A stretch of 35,832 bases of DNA from Candidatus Omnitrophota bacterium (lineage in GTDB: Bacteria > Omnitrophota > Gorgyraeia > Duberdicusellales > 4484-171). Below the pieces are notes generated by a model. That model saw nothing but the letters and a program-made list of their open reading frames with translations. It was not told the DNA's origin and ran no database searches. The stretch lies in contig JAGLSE010000019.1 of assembly GCA_023135905.1 (NCBI GenBank), positions 1 through 35,832 on the forward strand, in the 5' to 3' direction. Of the stretch, positions 1-7,873 are shown in pieces (within the stretch, counting starts at the first letter, position 1; each line of letters starts with the position of its first letter). A program made the translations under genes and the position numbers.

Positions 1-48
1 AAAAGAGGTATTGATAAAATTAGAGAAAAAATAGGAGGTTTATTATGA
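1..48 (+). CDS. 3' end of a probable ECF-type sigma factor gene (partial)
   Basis: The window opens in an open frame that reads KRGIDKIREKIGGLL and stops at TGA 46-48. A basic helix ending like this (R-x-x-K-L/I-R-E) is how region 4 of many ECF sigma factors ends. The stop overlaps the start of the next gene as ATGA (45-48), so the two are translationally coupled. A sigma gene followed at once by its zinc-finger anti-sigma gene is a standard arrangement. The identification rests on 15 residues plus the neighbour, so it is an inference; the rest of the gene lies outside the window. Confidence 0.5.
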   Translation, partial: KRGIDKIREKIGGLL

Positions 49-509
49 AGTGCCCTTCTAAAAAAGATTTATATCTTTATTATTACAGAGATATTGATGA
101 GGAAAAAATGTTTATTATAGAAAAGCATATGAAGAATTGTATTGTTTGCAATAAAGAGTATGTGAAAATTACAGGTTTTTTGGCAGGCTTTGAAAAAGAG
201 GAAATTAGGATTGAAGAAGGAGAGCTTTTTTCTATAGTTAATCGAGTAAAGAGTAAAGTTTTAGGGAGAATGGGAATAAAAAAAAGATTAGAAGAAAAGG
301 TAAAATATTTTATAGAAGGTTTTAAATGGAGTTTTATTTATCGTCCTAGGTATTTTGTTGCTGCAATAATTATTTTTATAATAGCTGTAGGTATGCCCAT
401 AAGAAATAAGATTGTTTTTCAAGAGGCTATGATGGATATGCAGTTGGATTTAGTATTAGATTTAGATTCGTTTGAAGAAGATATATTATTGGATTTATAT
501 AATTCATAA
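45..509 (+). CDS. Putative membrane-anchored zinc-finger anti-sigma factor
   Basis: A 154-residue protein with the zinc-binding anti-sigma (ZAS/zf-HC2) signature H28-x3-C32-x2-C35 plus an N-terminal Cys3, followed by a charged linker and a single hydrophobic segment at about 103-118 (YFVAAIIIFIIAVGMP). The layout, with a short cytoplasmic zinc domain, one membrane span and a short acidic tail outside, is that of a single-pass anti-sigma factor. It would hold the sigma factor encoded just upstream inactive at the membrane. The ATG has AGGAGG at 33-38 and overlaps the previous stop (ATGA). The extracytoplasmic tail is only about 35 residues and rich in Asp and Leu, so any signal-sensing part is very small. 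The family is recognised by motif and context only. Confidence 0.6.
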   Translation: MKCPSKKDLYLYYYRDIDEEKMFIIEKHMKNCIVCNKEYVKITGFLAGFEKEEIRIEEGELFSIVNRVKSKVLGRMGIKKRLEEKVKYFIEGFKWSFIYRPRYFVAAIIIFIIAVGMPIRNKIVFQEAMMDMQLDLVLDLDSFEEDILLDLYNS

Positions 510-543
510 TAAAGGGTTTGCGAGTTTGCGGGTTAACGGAGGA

Positions 544-585
544 AGAAGCTCATAGTTCGTAGTACTTAGCTGATAGGACAAAAAA
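544..585. repeat. Dispersed repeat copy 1 (agctcatag...agctgatagg)
   Basis: A segment with agaagctcatag, tagtacttagctgatagg and an A-rich end resembles 19332-19372 (agaagctcttag, tagtactcagctcatagg). Both copies lie a few tens of bases after the stop codon of a plus-strand gene. It is a degenerate dispersed repeat of unknown role. Confidence 0.5.
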
Positions 586-667
586 CAAAAAATAATTGGT
601 GAATGGTTAATTAGGTTGAAATCTGGATGTACACAGATGAAAAAATGATGCACACGGATGAAAAAAG

Positions 668-703
668 TTTCAGCCAAAGGCTGATCCGCCTCGGGCGGAA
701 ATT
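668..703. repeat. Double-hairpin dispersed repeat, copy 1
   Basis: Two adjacent inverted repeats: TCAGCC-aaa-GGCTGA followed by TCCGCC-tcg-GGCGGA, ending in aaatt. The same unit, with a 1-base second loop, is at 33510-33542. In both places it is flanked by similar ggttaat text, so a larger block was probably copied. Confidence 0.7.
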
Positions 704-789
704 GGTGATTGGTTAATGGTTAATTTAGATAAAAGATAATGGTTTGCGGGTTGGCGAGTTGATGAGTTGAAGAAGGGAAAAAAGGGATA

Positions 790-829
790 GAAATTAGTTG
801 AAATTAATTGAAATTTGTGGAAATTTATT
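790..829. repeat. Four tandem 10-bp units (GAAATTNNTK type)
   Basis: Four consecutive decamers: gaaattagtt, gaaattaatt, gaaatttgtg, gaaatttatt. The same decamer family recurs in tandem at 33737-33766. Confidence 0.6.
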
Positions 830-876
830 GTAAAAAAATACGAAAAAATAAAAAAGATAAAAGTAAAAAAGAATTT

Positions 877-912
877 TCCCCCTTTGAAAAAGGGGGTTAG
901 GGGGATTTAGAT
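877..912. repeat. C-run/G-run palindromic repeat
   Basis: The segment cccccttt-gaa-aaaggggg forms an 8-bp hairpin and is followed by ttagggggattt. Palindromes of this type are widespread dispersed repeats in many bacterial genomes (established knowledge) and commonly create false ORFs encoding NPPNPL-like peptides, as happens here on the minus strand. Confidence 0.65.
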
Positions 913-1021
913 TAGAAGGAAAAAGGAAAGGATAAAAGAAATAGAAATCCATTGTAAAAGAATAAAAAACAAATAAGGAAAATAAATAAGACAAAAAGAT
1001 ATTTAGTGAAGATGATAACCT

Positions 1022-1050
1022 ATAGGGGTGGCTCCCTGTAGCCGACCGAA
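1022..1050. repeat. GTAGG-type hairpin element, copy 1 (degenerate)
   Basis: Reads atagg, then GGTGGCT-ccctgt-AGCCGACC, then gaa. The arms fit an original GGTCGGCT/AGCCGACC stem with one C lost from the left arm. Outer bases match the other copies at 19637, 33787, 33857 and 33907. Confidence 0.55.
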
Positions 1051-1411
1051 ACAATATAAAATTATAATTTAGAATTTTTGTTTTAATTTTTTTAGGTCTG
1101 ATGTTTTTTTAATTTGTTTAGAATTTAGGATTTGGTAATAAAACTTGATGCACACAGATAAAAAATGATACACACAGATGGATTGGTTAAATGATTAGGA
1201 TGGATTTGTTGGAATGGATGGATGAAACTCTTCGAGTTTTGGATGGGCAGCTTTTATTGGGGATGGATGATTTTTTTGTTTAGAATTTAATATTTTGGAT
1301 TTTGGATTTGTTTAGAATTTAGGATTTGGTATTTGTGAAATGTGATTGGTTAATTGGGATAAAAACCTAAATAAAAAAAGGAAGACCGTAAAGGTAAAGC
1401 CTTATAAGTTC

Positions 1412-3361
1412 TTATCCTTCTTGAACAATCATTTCGTCGTAAGTGTGTTTAGGTAGTTCATAAAAGAACATTGAAGGTTGGGTGGAAATAATGCCGTTTT
1501 TAAAGGTATATTTTGTTTGAGGATAAGTTATATAAAGTATGGATTTAGCACGAGTTGTGGCAACATAAAATAGTCTTCTTTCTTCTTCTAAAGAATTTTG
1601 GGAAACAAGTGCTTTAGGATGAGGGAAATCAGAGTCACAAAAACCGATAAGAAATACTACTTTCCATTCTAGACCTTTTGATTGATGTATAGTTGAAAGA
1701 ATTAGAGTGTTTTCATGTCCTGTAGGATTATTATTTCTTTCACCTTTAAAATCTTCAAATGCGCCTAAGGCATTTAAAAAATCTAAAATATTTGGATAAT
1801 TAGCACCCATTTTAGCTAGTTCTTCCAGATCAAGAATCCTTTCATTAGGATTATCGAAAGATACCAAAATATAATTTCTATAGAACTTTAATATTCTTTT
1901 TAAAGCTTCTTTAGGATTGATAATTGTTTTTAAAGAATCATAAATATCAGAAAACTCAGCAAAGCCTTCTTGAGGTTTTTTAGGAAGGCTTCTTTCAATT
2001 TCTAGTAAAGATTTTTTTTCTTTATTAAGTTTGTTCCATATTTTATTAGCAAACCCCCGACCGATTCCATTATGTAAACAAATAGCGCGTTTGAAAGATA
2101 TTTCATCTTTAGGGTTACAGGTTATTTTAAGGTAGGAAATGGTATCTTTGATATGTGATTGTTCAAAGAATTTTAAACCTCCACGAATTATGTAAGGCAC
2201 GTCACGTTTTAATAATTCCATTTCCAATTCTAGGGCTTGAAATCTTGAACGGAAAAGAACGGCAATTTCGTTTAAAGGTATCCCTTCCCTGTTGAGTTCT
2301 ATAGATCTTTGGGTAACAAATCTGGCTTGTTGGTAAACATCTTTTGTTTCAACTATATGAGGAATTTCTCCACTATTACATACGGCTTCTAATTGTTTAT
2401 GAAATTGGTTCATATTGTTTTTTATTATTTCATTGGCAAGTGAAAGTATTTCAGGGCTAGAGCGATAATTTGTTTGAAGTTTAAATATTTTTTTATTTTC
2501 AAAGTGTTTAGGGAAATTTAAAAGGTTATTTATATCAGCGGCTCTAAAAGAATAAATAGATTGAGCATCATCGCCTACTGCCAGAATATTTTTATGGCAA
2601 GAAGATAGGAGTTTTATTATTTCAAATTGTAGACGGTTTGTATCTTGGTATTCATCTATTAATACGTATTGGTAAGTTTGAGAATATTTTTCGCAAAGTT
2701 CAGGTATTTGCAGAATTTTTAGCCAGTTAGTTAAAAGATCGGTAAAATCCATGACATTAGTCTCACTTTTTTTAGTGTTATATAAGGATATAACTTGTTT
2801 AATTGGAGAAGTGAATTCTTCAAGATGAACATAAAATTTGAATAAAACTTGGTCTATACTTTGTTGAGAGCTGGCAGCTAAACTATAAATATTATAAATA
2901 ATACCTTTTTTAGGGAACATTTTATTTTTTCTATCTACACCGAGGTCTTCAAAACATTCTGTTATTAGGTTTTTAGCATCTTCAGAATCAACGATTGTGA
3001 AATTAGAAGAATATCCTAAAATATAAGCTTCTTTTCTTAAAACAAGGTGTCCGATATGATGAAATGTTCCGGCACATAGTTCAGAAAGATCTGATTTAAG
3101 TAAAGTTTCAGCCCGATGTATCATTTCTTTTGAAGCTCGATTGGTAAAAGTCGCTAAAAGAATGTTTTTTGGGGAAACTCCCTTTTTAAGAAGATATGCC
3201 AGCCTATATATTAGAACCCGTGTCTTTCCGCTGCCTGCTCCAGCTAAAACTAGACAAGGACCATCAGTTTCATAAATTGCTTGTAATTGTTGAGGATTAA
3301 GGCTTTCTTCGAAATTTATTGTTGAATTAAGAAAAGATGGCTCTAATTTGTAATTTTCCAT
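1412..3361 (-). CDS. UvrD/Rep/PcrA-type superfamily 1 DNA helicase
   Basis: A 649-residue ATP-dependent 3'-5' DNA helicase of the UvrD/Rep family, acting in DNA repair or replication-fork restart. All SF1A motifs are visible in order: Q motif (LNPQQLQAI, 21-29), Walker A (AGAGSGKT, 40-47), motif Ia (ATFTNRASKEM, 70-80), GTFHHIG (98-104), Walker B (DEYQD, 236-240), motif III (VGDDAQSIYSFRAA), motif IV (NYRSSPEIL), motif V (LSTIHQSKGLEWKVVF) and motif VI (EEERRLFYVATTRA). It is a little shorter than E. coli UvrD (about 720), ending soon after motif VI without the long C-terminal tail. It stands alone on the minus strand. There is no clear Shine-Dalgarno before the ATG. Which of UvrD, Rep or PcrA it corresponds to cannot be decided by eye. 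Confidence 0.95.
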   Translation of the reverse strand: MENYKLEPSFLNSTINFEESLNPQQLQAIYETDGPCLVLAGAGSGKTRVLIYRLAYLLKKGVSPKNILLATFTNRASKEMIHRAETLLKSDLSELCAGTFHHIGHLVLRKEAYILGYSSNFTIVDSEDAKNLITECFEDLGVDRKNKMFPKKGIIYNIYSLAASSQQSIDQVLFKFYVHLEEFTSPIKQVISLYNTKKSETNVMDFTDLLTNWLKILQIPELCEKYSQTYQYVLIDEYQDTNRLQFEIIKLLSSCHKNILAVGDDAQSIYSFRAADINNLLNFPKHFENKKIFKLQTNYRSSPEILSLANEIIKNNMNQFHKQLEAVCNSGEIPHIVETKDVYQQARFVTQRSIELNREGIPLNEIAVLFRSRFQALELEMELLKRDVPYIIRGGLKFFEQSHIKDTISYLKITCNPKDEISFKRAICLHNGIGRGFANKIWNKLNKEKKSLLEIERSLPKKPQEGFAEFSDIYDSLKTIINPKEALKRILKFYRNYILVSFDNPNERILDLEELAKMGANYPNILDFLNALGAFEDFKGERNNNPTGHENTLILSTIHQSKGLEWKVVFLIGFCDSDFPHPKALVSQNSLEEERRLFYVATTRAKSILYITYPQTKYTFKNGIISTQPSMFFYELPKHTYDEMIVQEG

Positions 3362-3791
3362 AGGATTTAAATTTTGATATTTTTGATAAATTTTTTAAAT
3401 TGGAGATTTACGAATAATTTAAATTTTTATTATTCTACCATAAACATAAAAGATTCGTTAGTTAAAAAAAGATTATCCGCCCACACATTATTTTCCTTAT
3501 CAGACAAAACTGTTGAAACCTATTTTGTTGGATAAGCAGAGTTTTAATGTTTGCGGCTTGTTGGGGAGGGTGGTAATGTCTTTGTTTCATTTCTGAATAA
3601 TTTATTTGAATATATTGCAAATAATCCCTCGAAATGGGATAATGAAATTTAATTTATTGTAAGGTGACGTGGAAAAGTCTTTTTTATAGGATAAATTAAA
3701 AATAAGTTTATGGTATACATGTAGGGTATAATTTTTTATCATAAGGATTATGTTTTTATTGGAATCTAATTTAAACTAATTTAAGGATTTA
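3362..3791. other. Divergent intergenic region between the helicase and GH1 genes
   Basis: About 430 bases between genes transcribed away from each other. It should carry both promoters: a minus-strand extended -10 at 3432-3437 and a plus-strand TATAAT at 3727-3732, 60 bases before the GH1 start. A small inverted repeat (ATCCC-tcgaaat-GGGAT) lies near 3626-3643. No gene is seen. Confidence 0.4.
3432..3437 (-). promoter_or_regulatory. Possible extended -10 box for the helicase gene
   Basis: On the minus strand the sequence reads TGGTAGAAT (TGn plus a TATAAT-like hexamer), about 70 bases before the start codon. No convincing -35 box is placed at the right distance. Confidence 0.3.
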
Positions 3792-5006
3792 ATGGATATA
3801 AAATTTACGGATTCATTTTTATGGGGAGCTGCAATTTCAAGTTATCAATGTGAAGGGGGCAACTTTAATGCTGATTGGTTTACTTGGGAAAAAAAACAAG
3901 GGTTAGAGGAAGCTTTGCTTGCGTGTGATCATTATAACCTTTTTAATAATGATTTTGAATTAGCAAAGAAAATAAATTTGAATTCTTTGAGAATTTCTAT
4001 TGAGTGGTCTAGGATTTGTCCTGACCAATATACTTTTTTAGAGGAAGAGATTGAACATTATTTGCGAGTAATTGATTCTCTTATAAAAAACAATTTGAAA
4101 CCGGTAGTAACTTTGCATCATTTTACTAACCCTATTTGGTTTGCGGATAAAGGTGGTTGGTCTGATCATAAAAGTATTGATTATTTTATAATTTATTTAC
4201 GAAAAATAACAGAGGCGTTAAAGGGCAAAGTGGATACTTGGCTTATTTTTAATGAACCTTTAGTGTATATTTATAATGGGTATATTCATGGTATTTGGCC
4301 TCCGGGCGAAAAATCTATAAAATTAGCCGTAAAAGCTTTAAATAATATTATAAAAGCATATATGATAGGGTATAAGGAGATAAAAATAATTTATAAAGAT
4401 ACTCTTGTTATACCAAATATTTCTTTAACTAAAAATGTTAGAGTTTTTTCAGGTTGTGATAAAGGCAATTTTGGTTTAAATTCTTTTGCTGCTTTTATAA
4501 GAAGTAATTGTTTTAATTTTTGGTTGTTTGACTATTTAAATAAAAAGAAATGTTTAGATTTTATAGGTTTAAATTTTTATTGTAAAGAATATACAAAATT
4601 TCAATTCCCTTTTGGCCGCGAATGTAAGAATCAACATCATAAAGAAAGACAAAACAGCCTTGACTGGTTTATATCGCCTCAAGGGTTTTATGATGTTCTT
4701 ATAAAATTAAAAAAATATAAGTTACCGGTTATAGTTATGGAAAATGGGACCTCGGAATCTGATGAAAGTTATTATGAGGAGTATTTAACCAAACATCTTA
4801 AGAGTTTGGCACAAGCTATAAATGACGGGGTTGATGTTGTAGGTTATTTTTGGTGGTCATTATTAGATAATTTTGAGTGGGATCAGGGAAGAAAAGGTAG
4901 GTTTGGATTGATTGAAGTGGATTATAATACAATGAAAAGGAAAATTAGGCCGTTTGCGAATATTTATGGTAAAATATGTATCCAAAATAGATTGTCAGTA
5001 AAATAG
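3792..5006 (+). CDS. Family 1 glycoside hydrolase (beta-glucosidase/6-phospho-beta-glucosidase type)
   Basis: A 404-residue TIM-barrel glycosidase. It begins with the GH1 N-terminal signature (FLWGAAISSYQCEGG), has the acid/base Glu155 in FNEP and the nucleophile Glu317 in MENGTSE, and ends with the GH1 C-terminal block (YFWWSLLDNFEW, then GRFGL). Both catalytic glutamates are present, so it should be an active retaining beta-glycosidase; the substrate cannot be read from the sequence. It is shorter than the usual 440-480 residues, with a compact middle part. There is no signal peptide, so it is probably cytoplasmic. AAGGA lies 5 bases before the ATG. The next gene starts 10 bases downstream, so the two are likely co-transcribed, although GH1 and patatin have no known shared pathway. 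Confidence 0.9.
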   Translation: MDIKFTDSFLWGAAISSYQCEGGNFNADWFTWEKKQGLEEALLACDHYNLFNNDFELAKKINLNSLRISIEWSRICPDQYTFLEEEIEHYLRVIDSLIKNNLKPVVTLHHFTNPIWFADKGGWSDHKSIDYFIIYLRKITEALKGKVDTWLIFNEPLVYIYNGYIHGIWPPGEKSIKLAVKALNNIIKAYMIGYKEIKIIYKDTLVIPNISLTKNVRVFSGCDKGNFGLNSFAAFIRSNCFNFWLFDYLNKKKCLDFIGLNFYCKEYTKFQFPFGRECKNQHHKERQNSLDWFISPQGFYDVLIKLKKYKLPVIVMENGTSESDESYYEEYLTKHLKSLAQAINDGVDVVGYFWWSLLDNFEWDQGRKGRFGLIEVDYNTMKRKIRPFANIYGKICIQNRLSVK

Positions 5007-5015
5007 ACATTTATA

Positions 5016-6911
5016 TTGAGATTATTTAGAAGATATAACCAATTAATTGTGGATATCCAGGAAATAAAATTTATTTTTAGCAATACAACTCCTTTTAATA
5101 AGTTAGATAAAAGGCAGATGGATAAGCTTATAAATATTAGTGAAGTGAGAGAATACAAAAATGGTGAAATTATTTATGAGGAAGGAGGGTTGGCTGATTA
5201 TTTATATGTTCTTCTTAAGGGAAGAGTGGCTCTTTTTGCCAAAGTTGATTCTAAAGAATTAATGATAGGTATTATTAAAAGAGGTACATGTTTTGGAATA
5301 ATTTCTATTTTTTCTGAAAGTAAACATTCTGTGACCTCAAGCTCAATTGAATCTTCTTTTGTTTTGAGAATAACAAAAGAACAGTTCAAAGGGTTTTTAA
5401 AAAAGAATCCTTTTATTTTTTTAGATTTTTCTTTGATGCTTTCTCAACGGGTTAAGTCAAGGTATAAGCCGAAAACAATATTTCAGTCGAAAAAAATAGG
5501 GGTTATCGGTAATGTTTTAGAAGCAAAGACGGATTATATTTATAATTTAGGAAGAGAATTAAAAGAACAAACCAAAAAAAAAGTTATTTGTTTGCAAGTT
5601 GTTTTTAATATAGATAAAGATTTTGGGATAAAAAATCAGCCATTTGCTGATTCCAAAGAGAAAATAAAAGTTTTATCTTTAGAATCTTTTCGTGAAGAGG
5701 AAGTTCCTGAATATATAATGAAAAATGAAGTTAATTTATTATATGTTAAGTTAGATGCAAAAGATAATTTTTTAGCTCTTTTAAATTTTCTTTCAGAAAG
5801 CTATCATTTTATTTTATATAGGATTCCTTATGATTCATTGGAGGGTTTTAAAGAAGACTTTATTGATCCCGCGCAGCAATTGCATTTTCTTATGTATCCT
5901 CAAAAAGAGGAGTTAATAAAAAGAGGGTATTTATTACAAAAATTAAAAGATATTAATCCTTTAAATCAGGAAAAAATTAAAGTTATTCTAATGGAAGTTT
6001 CTAGTCATCATAGACTTTATCTTGATAAAAGCCATCGGTTGGTAGGTCATCCGATTTATGCAAGTTTTTCGTCATGTCGGTGTCAGGATAATCCGGAAGT
6101 ATTAACAAGGATTTCTCGTGAAATAGGTGAAGTGTCTTTAGGCTTAGCCTTAGGAAGCGGAGGAGCCTATGGGTTTGCTCATATTGGAGTTCTAAAAATT
6201 TTGGAAAAGAAAGGTGTAATTATAGATATTATATGCGGTTCTAGTATAGGTGCTGTTATAGCAGCTTTGTGGGCTGTTGGTTTTAAGATTTCCGAGATAG
6301 AAAGGTTTGCTAAAGAAATTGGCAAAAAAATAAGTTCGGTTCAAGTAAGGGCGGTTCCTTTAAGAGGTATTATAAGTGCCAAAAAGACAGAGATTGTGTT
6401 TAAAAAAATTTTTAAGAATTTAACATTTGATGATTTGAAATATCCTTTAAAAATAGTTGCTTTTGATTTTCTTAAACGAAAAGCAGTTATTTTTGAAGAG
6501 GGTCCTTTATATAAGGCATTAGCTGCAAGTTGTGCTTTGCCGGGTATTTTTGAGCCGGTAATTTATAAAGATGCCATTCTTTTAGATGGAGGAATTTTAA
6601 ATCCTTTACCTACAAAAGTTCTTTTAAATTATGGTGCCTGTAGGATAATAGCTTCTGATATCAGCCCTTCTCAAGACAATCTTTTAAAAGAATATAAAAG
6701 GAGAGGTGAATTCCATATATTTGATTTTATTTTTGGCAGTATAGAAACAATGCAGCAGCAATTTGTACAGCAAGCATTAGCTGTGGCAGATGTAGCTATT
6801 CACCCTGATTTAGACGGATTAGGTTGGGTTGAGTTCGATAAAATGTCAGAGTTTGTTAAAAGAGGGGAAGCAGCGGCATTAAAAAATATTGATATAATTA
6901 AAAATTTGTAA
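5016..6911 (+). CDS. Cyclic-nucleotide-binding domain + patatin-like phospholipase (NTE/RssA type)
   Basis: A 631-residue three-part protein. Residues about 25-145 form a CRP-like cyclic-nucleotide-binding domain (GEIIYEEGG, then LYVLLKGRVALF). Residues about 160-330 look like a Rossmann-type region (KIGVIGNVLEAKTDYIYNLG) without a clear P-loop. Residues about 375-570 form a patatin serine lipase: oxyanion loop GSGGAYG (380-386), nucleophile Ser410 in GSSIG, and catalytic Asp524 in DGG. All catalytic residues are present. Eukaryotic neuropathy target esterase and bacterial relatives have the same cNMP-to-patatin order and hydrolyse phospholipids. No membrane span is visible. The start is uncertain: TTG at 5016 keeps the longest frame but lacks a ribosome site, and GTG at 5049 is an alternative. 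Probably in one operon with the flanking genes. Confidence 0.9.
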   Translation: MRLFRRYNQLIVDIQEIKFIFSNTTPFNKLDKRQMDKLINISEVREYKNGEIIYEEGGLADYLYVLLKGRVALFAKVDSKELMIGIIKRGTCFGIISIFSESKHSVTSSSIESSFVLRITKEQFKGFLKKNPFIFLDFSLMLSQRVKSRYKPKTIFQSKKIGVIGNVLEAKTDYIYNLGRELKEQTKKKVICLQVVFNIDKDFGIKNQPFADSKEKIKVLSLESFREEEVPEYIMKNEVNLLYVKLDAKDNFLALLNFLSESYHFILYRIPYDSLEGFKEDFIDPAQQLHFLMYPQKEELIKRGYLLQKLKDINPLNQEKIKVILMEVSSHHRLYLDKSHRLVGHPIYASFSSCRCQDNPEVLTRISREIGEVSLGLALGSGGAYGFAHIGVLKILEKKGVIIDIICGSSIGAVIAALWAVGFKISEIERFAKEIGKKISSVQVRAVPLRGIISAKKTEIVFKKIFKNLTFDDLKYPLKIVAFDFLKRKAVIFEEGPLYKALAASCALPGIFEPVIYKDAILLDGGILNPLPTKVLLNYGACRIIASDISPSQDNLLKEYKRRGEFHIFDFIFGSIETMQQQFVQQALAVADVAIHPDLDGLGWVEFDKMSEFVKRGEAAALKNIDIIKNL

Positions 6912-6949
6912 CTTTAAAAATCAGTAGAGGATAAAGGAGTTAGGATTAA

Positions 6950-7705
6950 ATGTTTTTTATTAGAAAATTTAAGTATATAATGAATATTAAAATATTTTTT
7001 GTTTATTTTTTGAGATTAATCTTTTTGAGTTTTTTTATGTACAATATTTCTTTAAATATTGTTTTGGGAGAAGATATTGAAGAAAGATTCCAAGGTACAG
7101 ATAAAATGCTTTATAAGGTTTATTTTAACGGTATACCTTCAGGAGTAATAGAGTGGGAATATCTAGGGGTAGAAGCTGTCAAAGGTAAAGATACTCATGT
7201 GTTGTCTTTAGATGCCGATACAAAAATTTTTAAACTTTTAAATTTAACAAGTAATGATAAGGTTTTTTTAGATGTTGAAACATATCTCCCTCTTAGGGTA
7301 GAACGGGATGTTACTTGTTTCGGTAAAAAAGAATTTATAGAAGAAACTTATAATCAGAAAGAAGGGATTGTGAAAATATTAAAAGATAATTCTAAGGAAG
7401 AAGAAATAATATATCAAGATGTTCCTATACAAAATATTTTGGCCTTATTGTATTTTTTTCCGGAAAATATAACTTTAAAACAAGGTGAATGGATGAGTTT
7501 TAATCTTCCAACGCAAATAGTAAAAATGAAGTTGTTAGAAGAAAGAGTTTTGAGTATAGATAAAAAAACTAAAACCGCGTATTTTATTATAGGTAGAGGA
7601 GCAAAGAGATTTAATCTTTGGTTGGATAAAGATGATAGAATGCCTTTACGGTTGGAATTTATTTTACCTGTGGGGAAAGTTATAATTAAAAGAGTTAGTA
7701 GCTAA
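6950..7705 (+). CDS. DUF3108 family exported protein
   Basis: A 251-residue protein with a hydrophobic N-terminus (about residues 12-38), read as a signal peptide or anchor, followed by a domain matching the DUF3108 pattern (LYKVYFNGIPSG near the start, then D-x-E-T-YLPLRVERDV, and a GRGAKRFNLWLD strand near the end). DUF3108 proteins are periplasmic or outer-membrane beta proteins of unknown function, often near lipid or envelope genes. AAAGGAG at 6933-6939 supports the ATG at 6950; an internal Met at about residue 11 would give a shorter signal. It lies between a lipase and an LpxA-like gene, which fits an envelope role but does not prove it. Its stop codon falls inside the start of the structured element at 7701. 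Confidence 0.7.
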   Translation: MFFIRKFKYIMNIKIFFVYFLRLIFLSFFMYNISLNIVLGEDIEERFQGTDKMLYKVYFNGIPSGVIEWEYLGVEAVKGKDTHVLSLDADTKIFKLLNLTSNDKVFLDVETYLPLRVERDVTCFGKKEFIEETYNQKEGIVKILKDNSKEEEIIYQDVPIQNILALLYFFPENITLKQGEWMSFNLPTQIVKMKLLEERVLSIDKKTKTAYFIIGRGAKRFNLWLDKDDRMPLRLEFILPVGKVIIKRVSS

Positions 7706-7811
7706 GGTAACCTTGATTTTTTACCCTAACGGGCACAGGGCAAATTTTTCTGTGGAAATTTTAGAGTCGATCTTTCGGGCAAATAAGGCTAACTGCATTA
7801 TTTGGGTTAAG
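7701..7811 (+). ncRNA. Structured two-copy element, copy A (candidate cis-RNA)
   Basis: A 111-base segment directly after the DUF3108 stop and 62 bases before the LpxA-like ATG. It aligns end to end with 31669-31768. Shared blocks include GCTAAGGTAAC, TTTTTACCCTAACGGGC, GAAATTTT-type, AGTCGA, CGGGCAAATAA, GCTAACTG and TTTGGGTTAAG. Possible helices are AAGG/CCTT (7704-7714), CACAG/CTGTG (7734-7754) in the variable part, and CAAATAA/TTATTTG (7780-7804) around an 11-base loop holding GCTAACTG. In the second copy the last stem changes from T-A to T-G and stays paired. No known RNA family is recognised. It could be a riboswitch-like leader, a small RNA or a mobile structured repeat. Confidence 0.5.
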
Positions 7812-7873
7812 AGAATAATTAAATAGTTAGAGGCTGTTGTTTCTTGCAACAGTTTCAAAGGGGCGTAAATGAA

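Larger units (their letters stand above)
510..1411. other. Repeat-rich intergenic region, no gene
   Basis: About 900 bases with no credible gene. It holds pieces of several dispersed repeat families that recur at 33.5-34.2 kb: an acacagat-type phrase (630-660, 1147-1185), a double hairpin (668-703), a 10-bp tandem repeat (790-829), a C-run/G-run palindrome (877-912), a GTAGG-type hairpin (1022-1050) and tttagaatttaggattt phrases (1117-1140, 1278-1335). The only long minus-strand open frame across it contains NPPNPLFQRG, the peptide that the C/G-run palindrome produces wherever it lies in frame, so it is not a gene. Confidence 0.75.

Noticed and set aside
630-660. Spaced acacagat repeats as a possible CRISPR array
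   Set aside because: Repeats are short, unevenly spaced and degenerate, with no spacers of constant length and no cas genes in the window.
794-1054. 86-codon minus-strand open frame
   Set aside because: It runs through dispersed repeats and contains NPPNPLFQRG produced by the C/G-run palindrome; low-complexity F/Y-rich translation.
7734-7745. GCACAGGGCAAA in structured element A matches the core of the cyclic-di-GMP-I (GEMM) riboswitch
   Set aside because: Copy B lacks this stretch, the second conserved half (GACGCAAAGCC) is absent, and the GNRA-type tetraloop is not in place.
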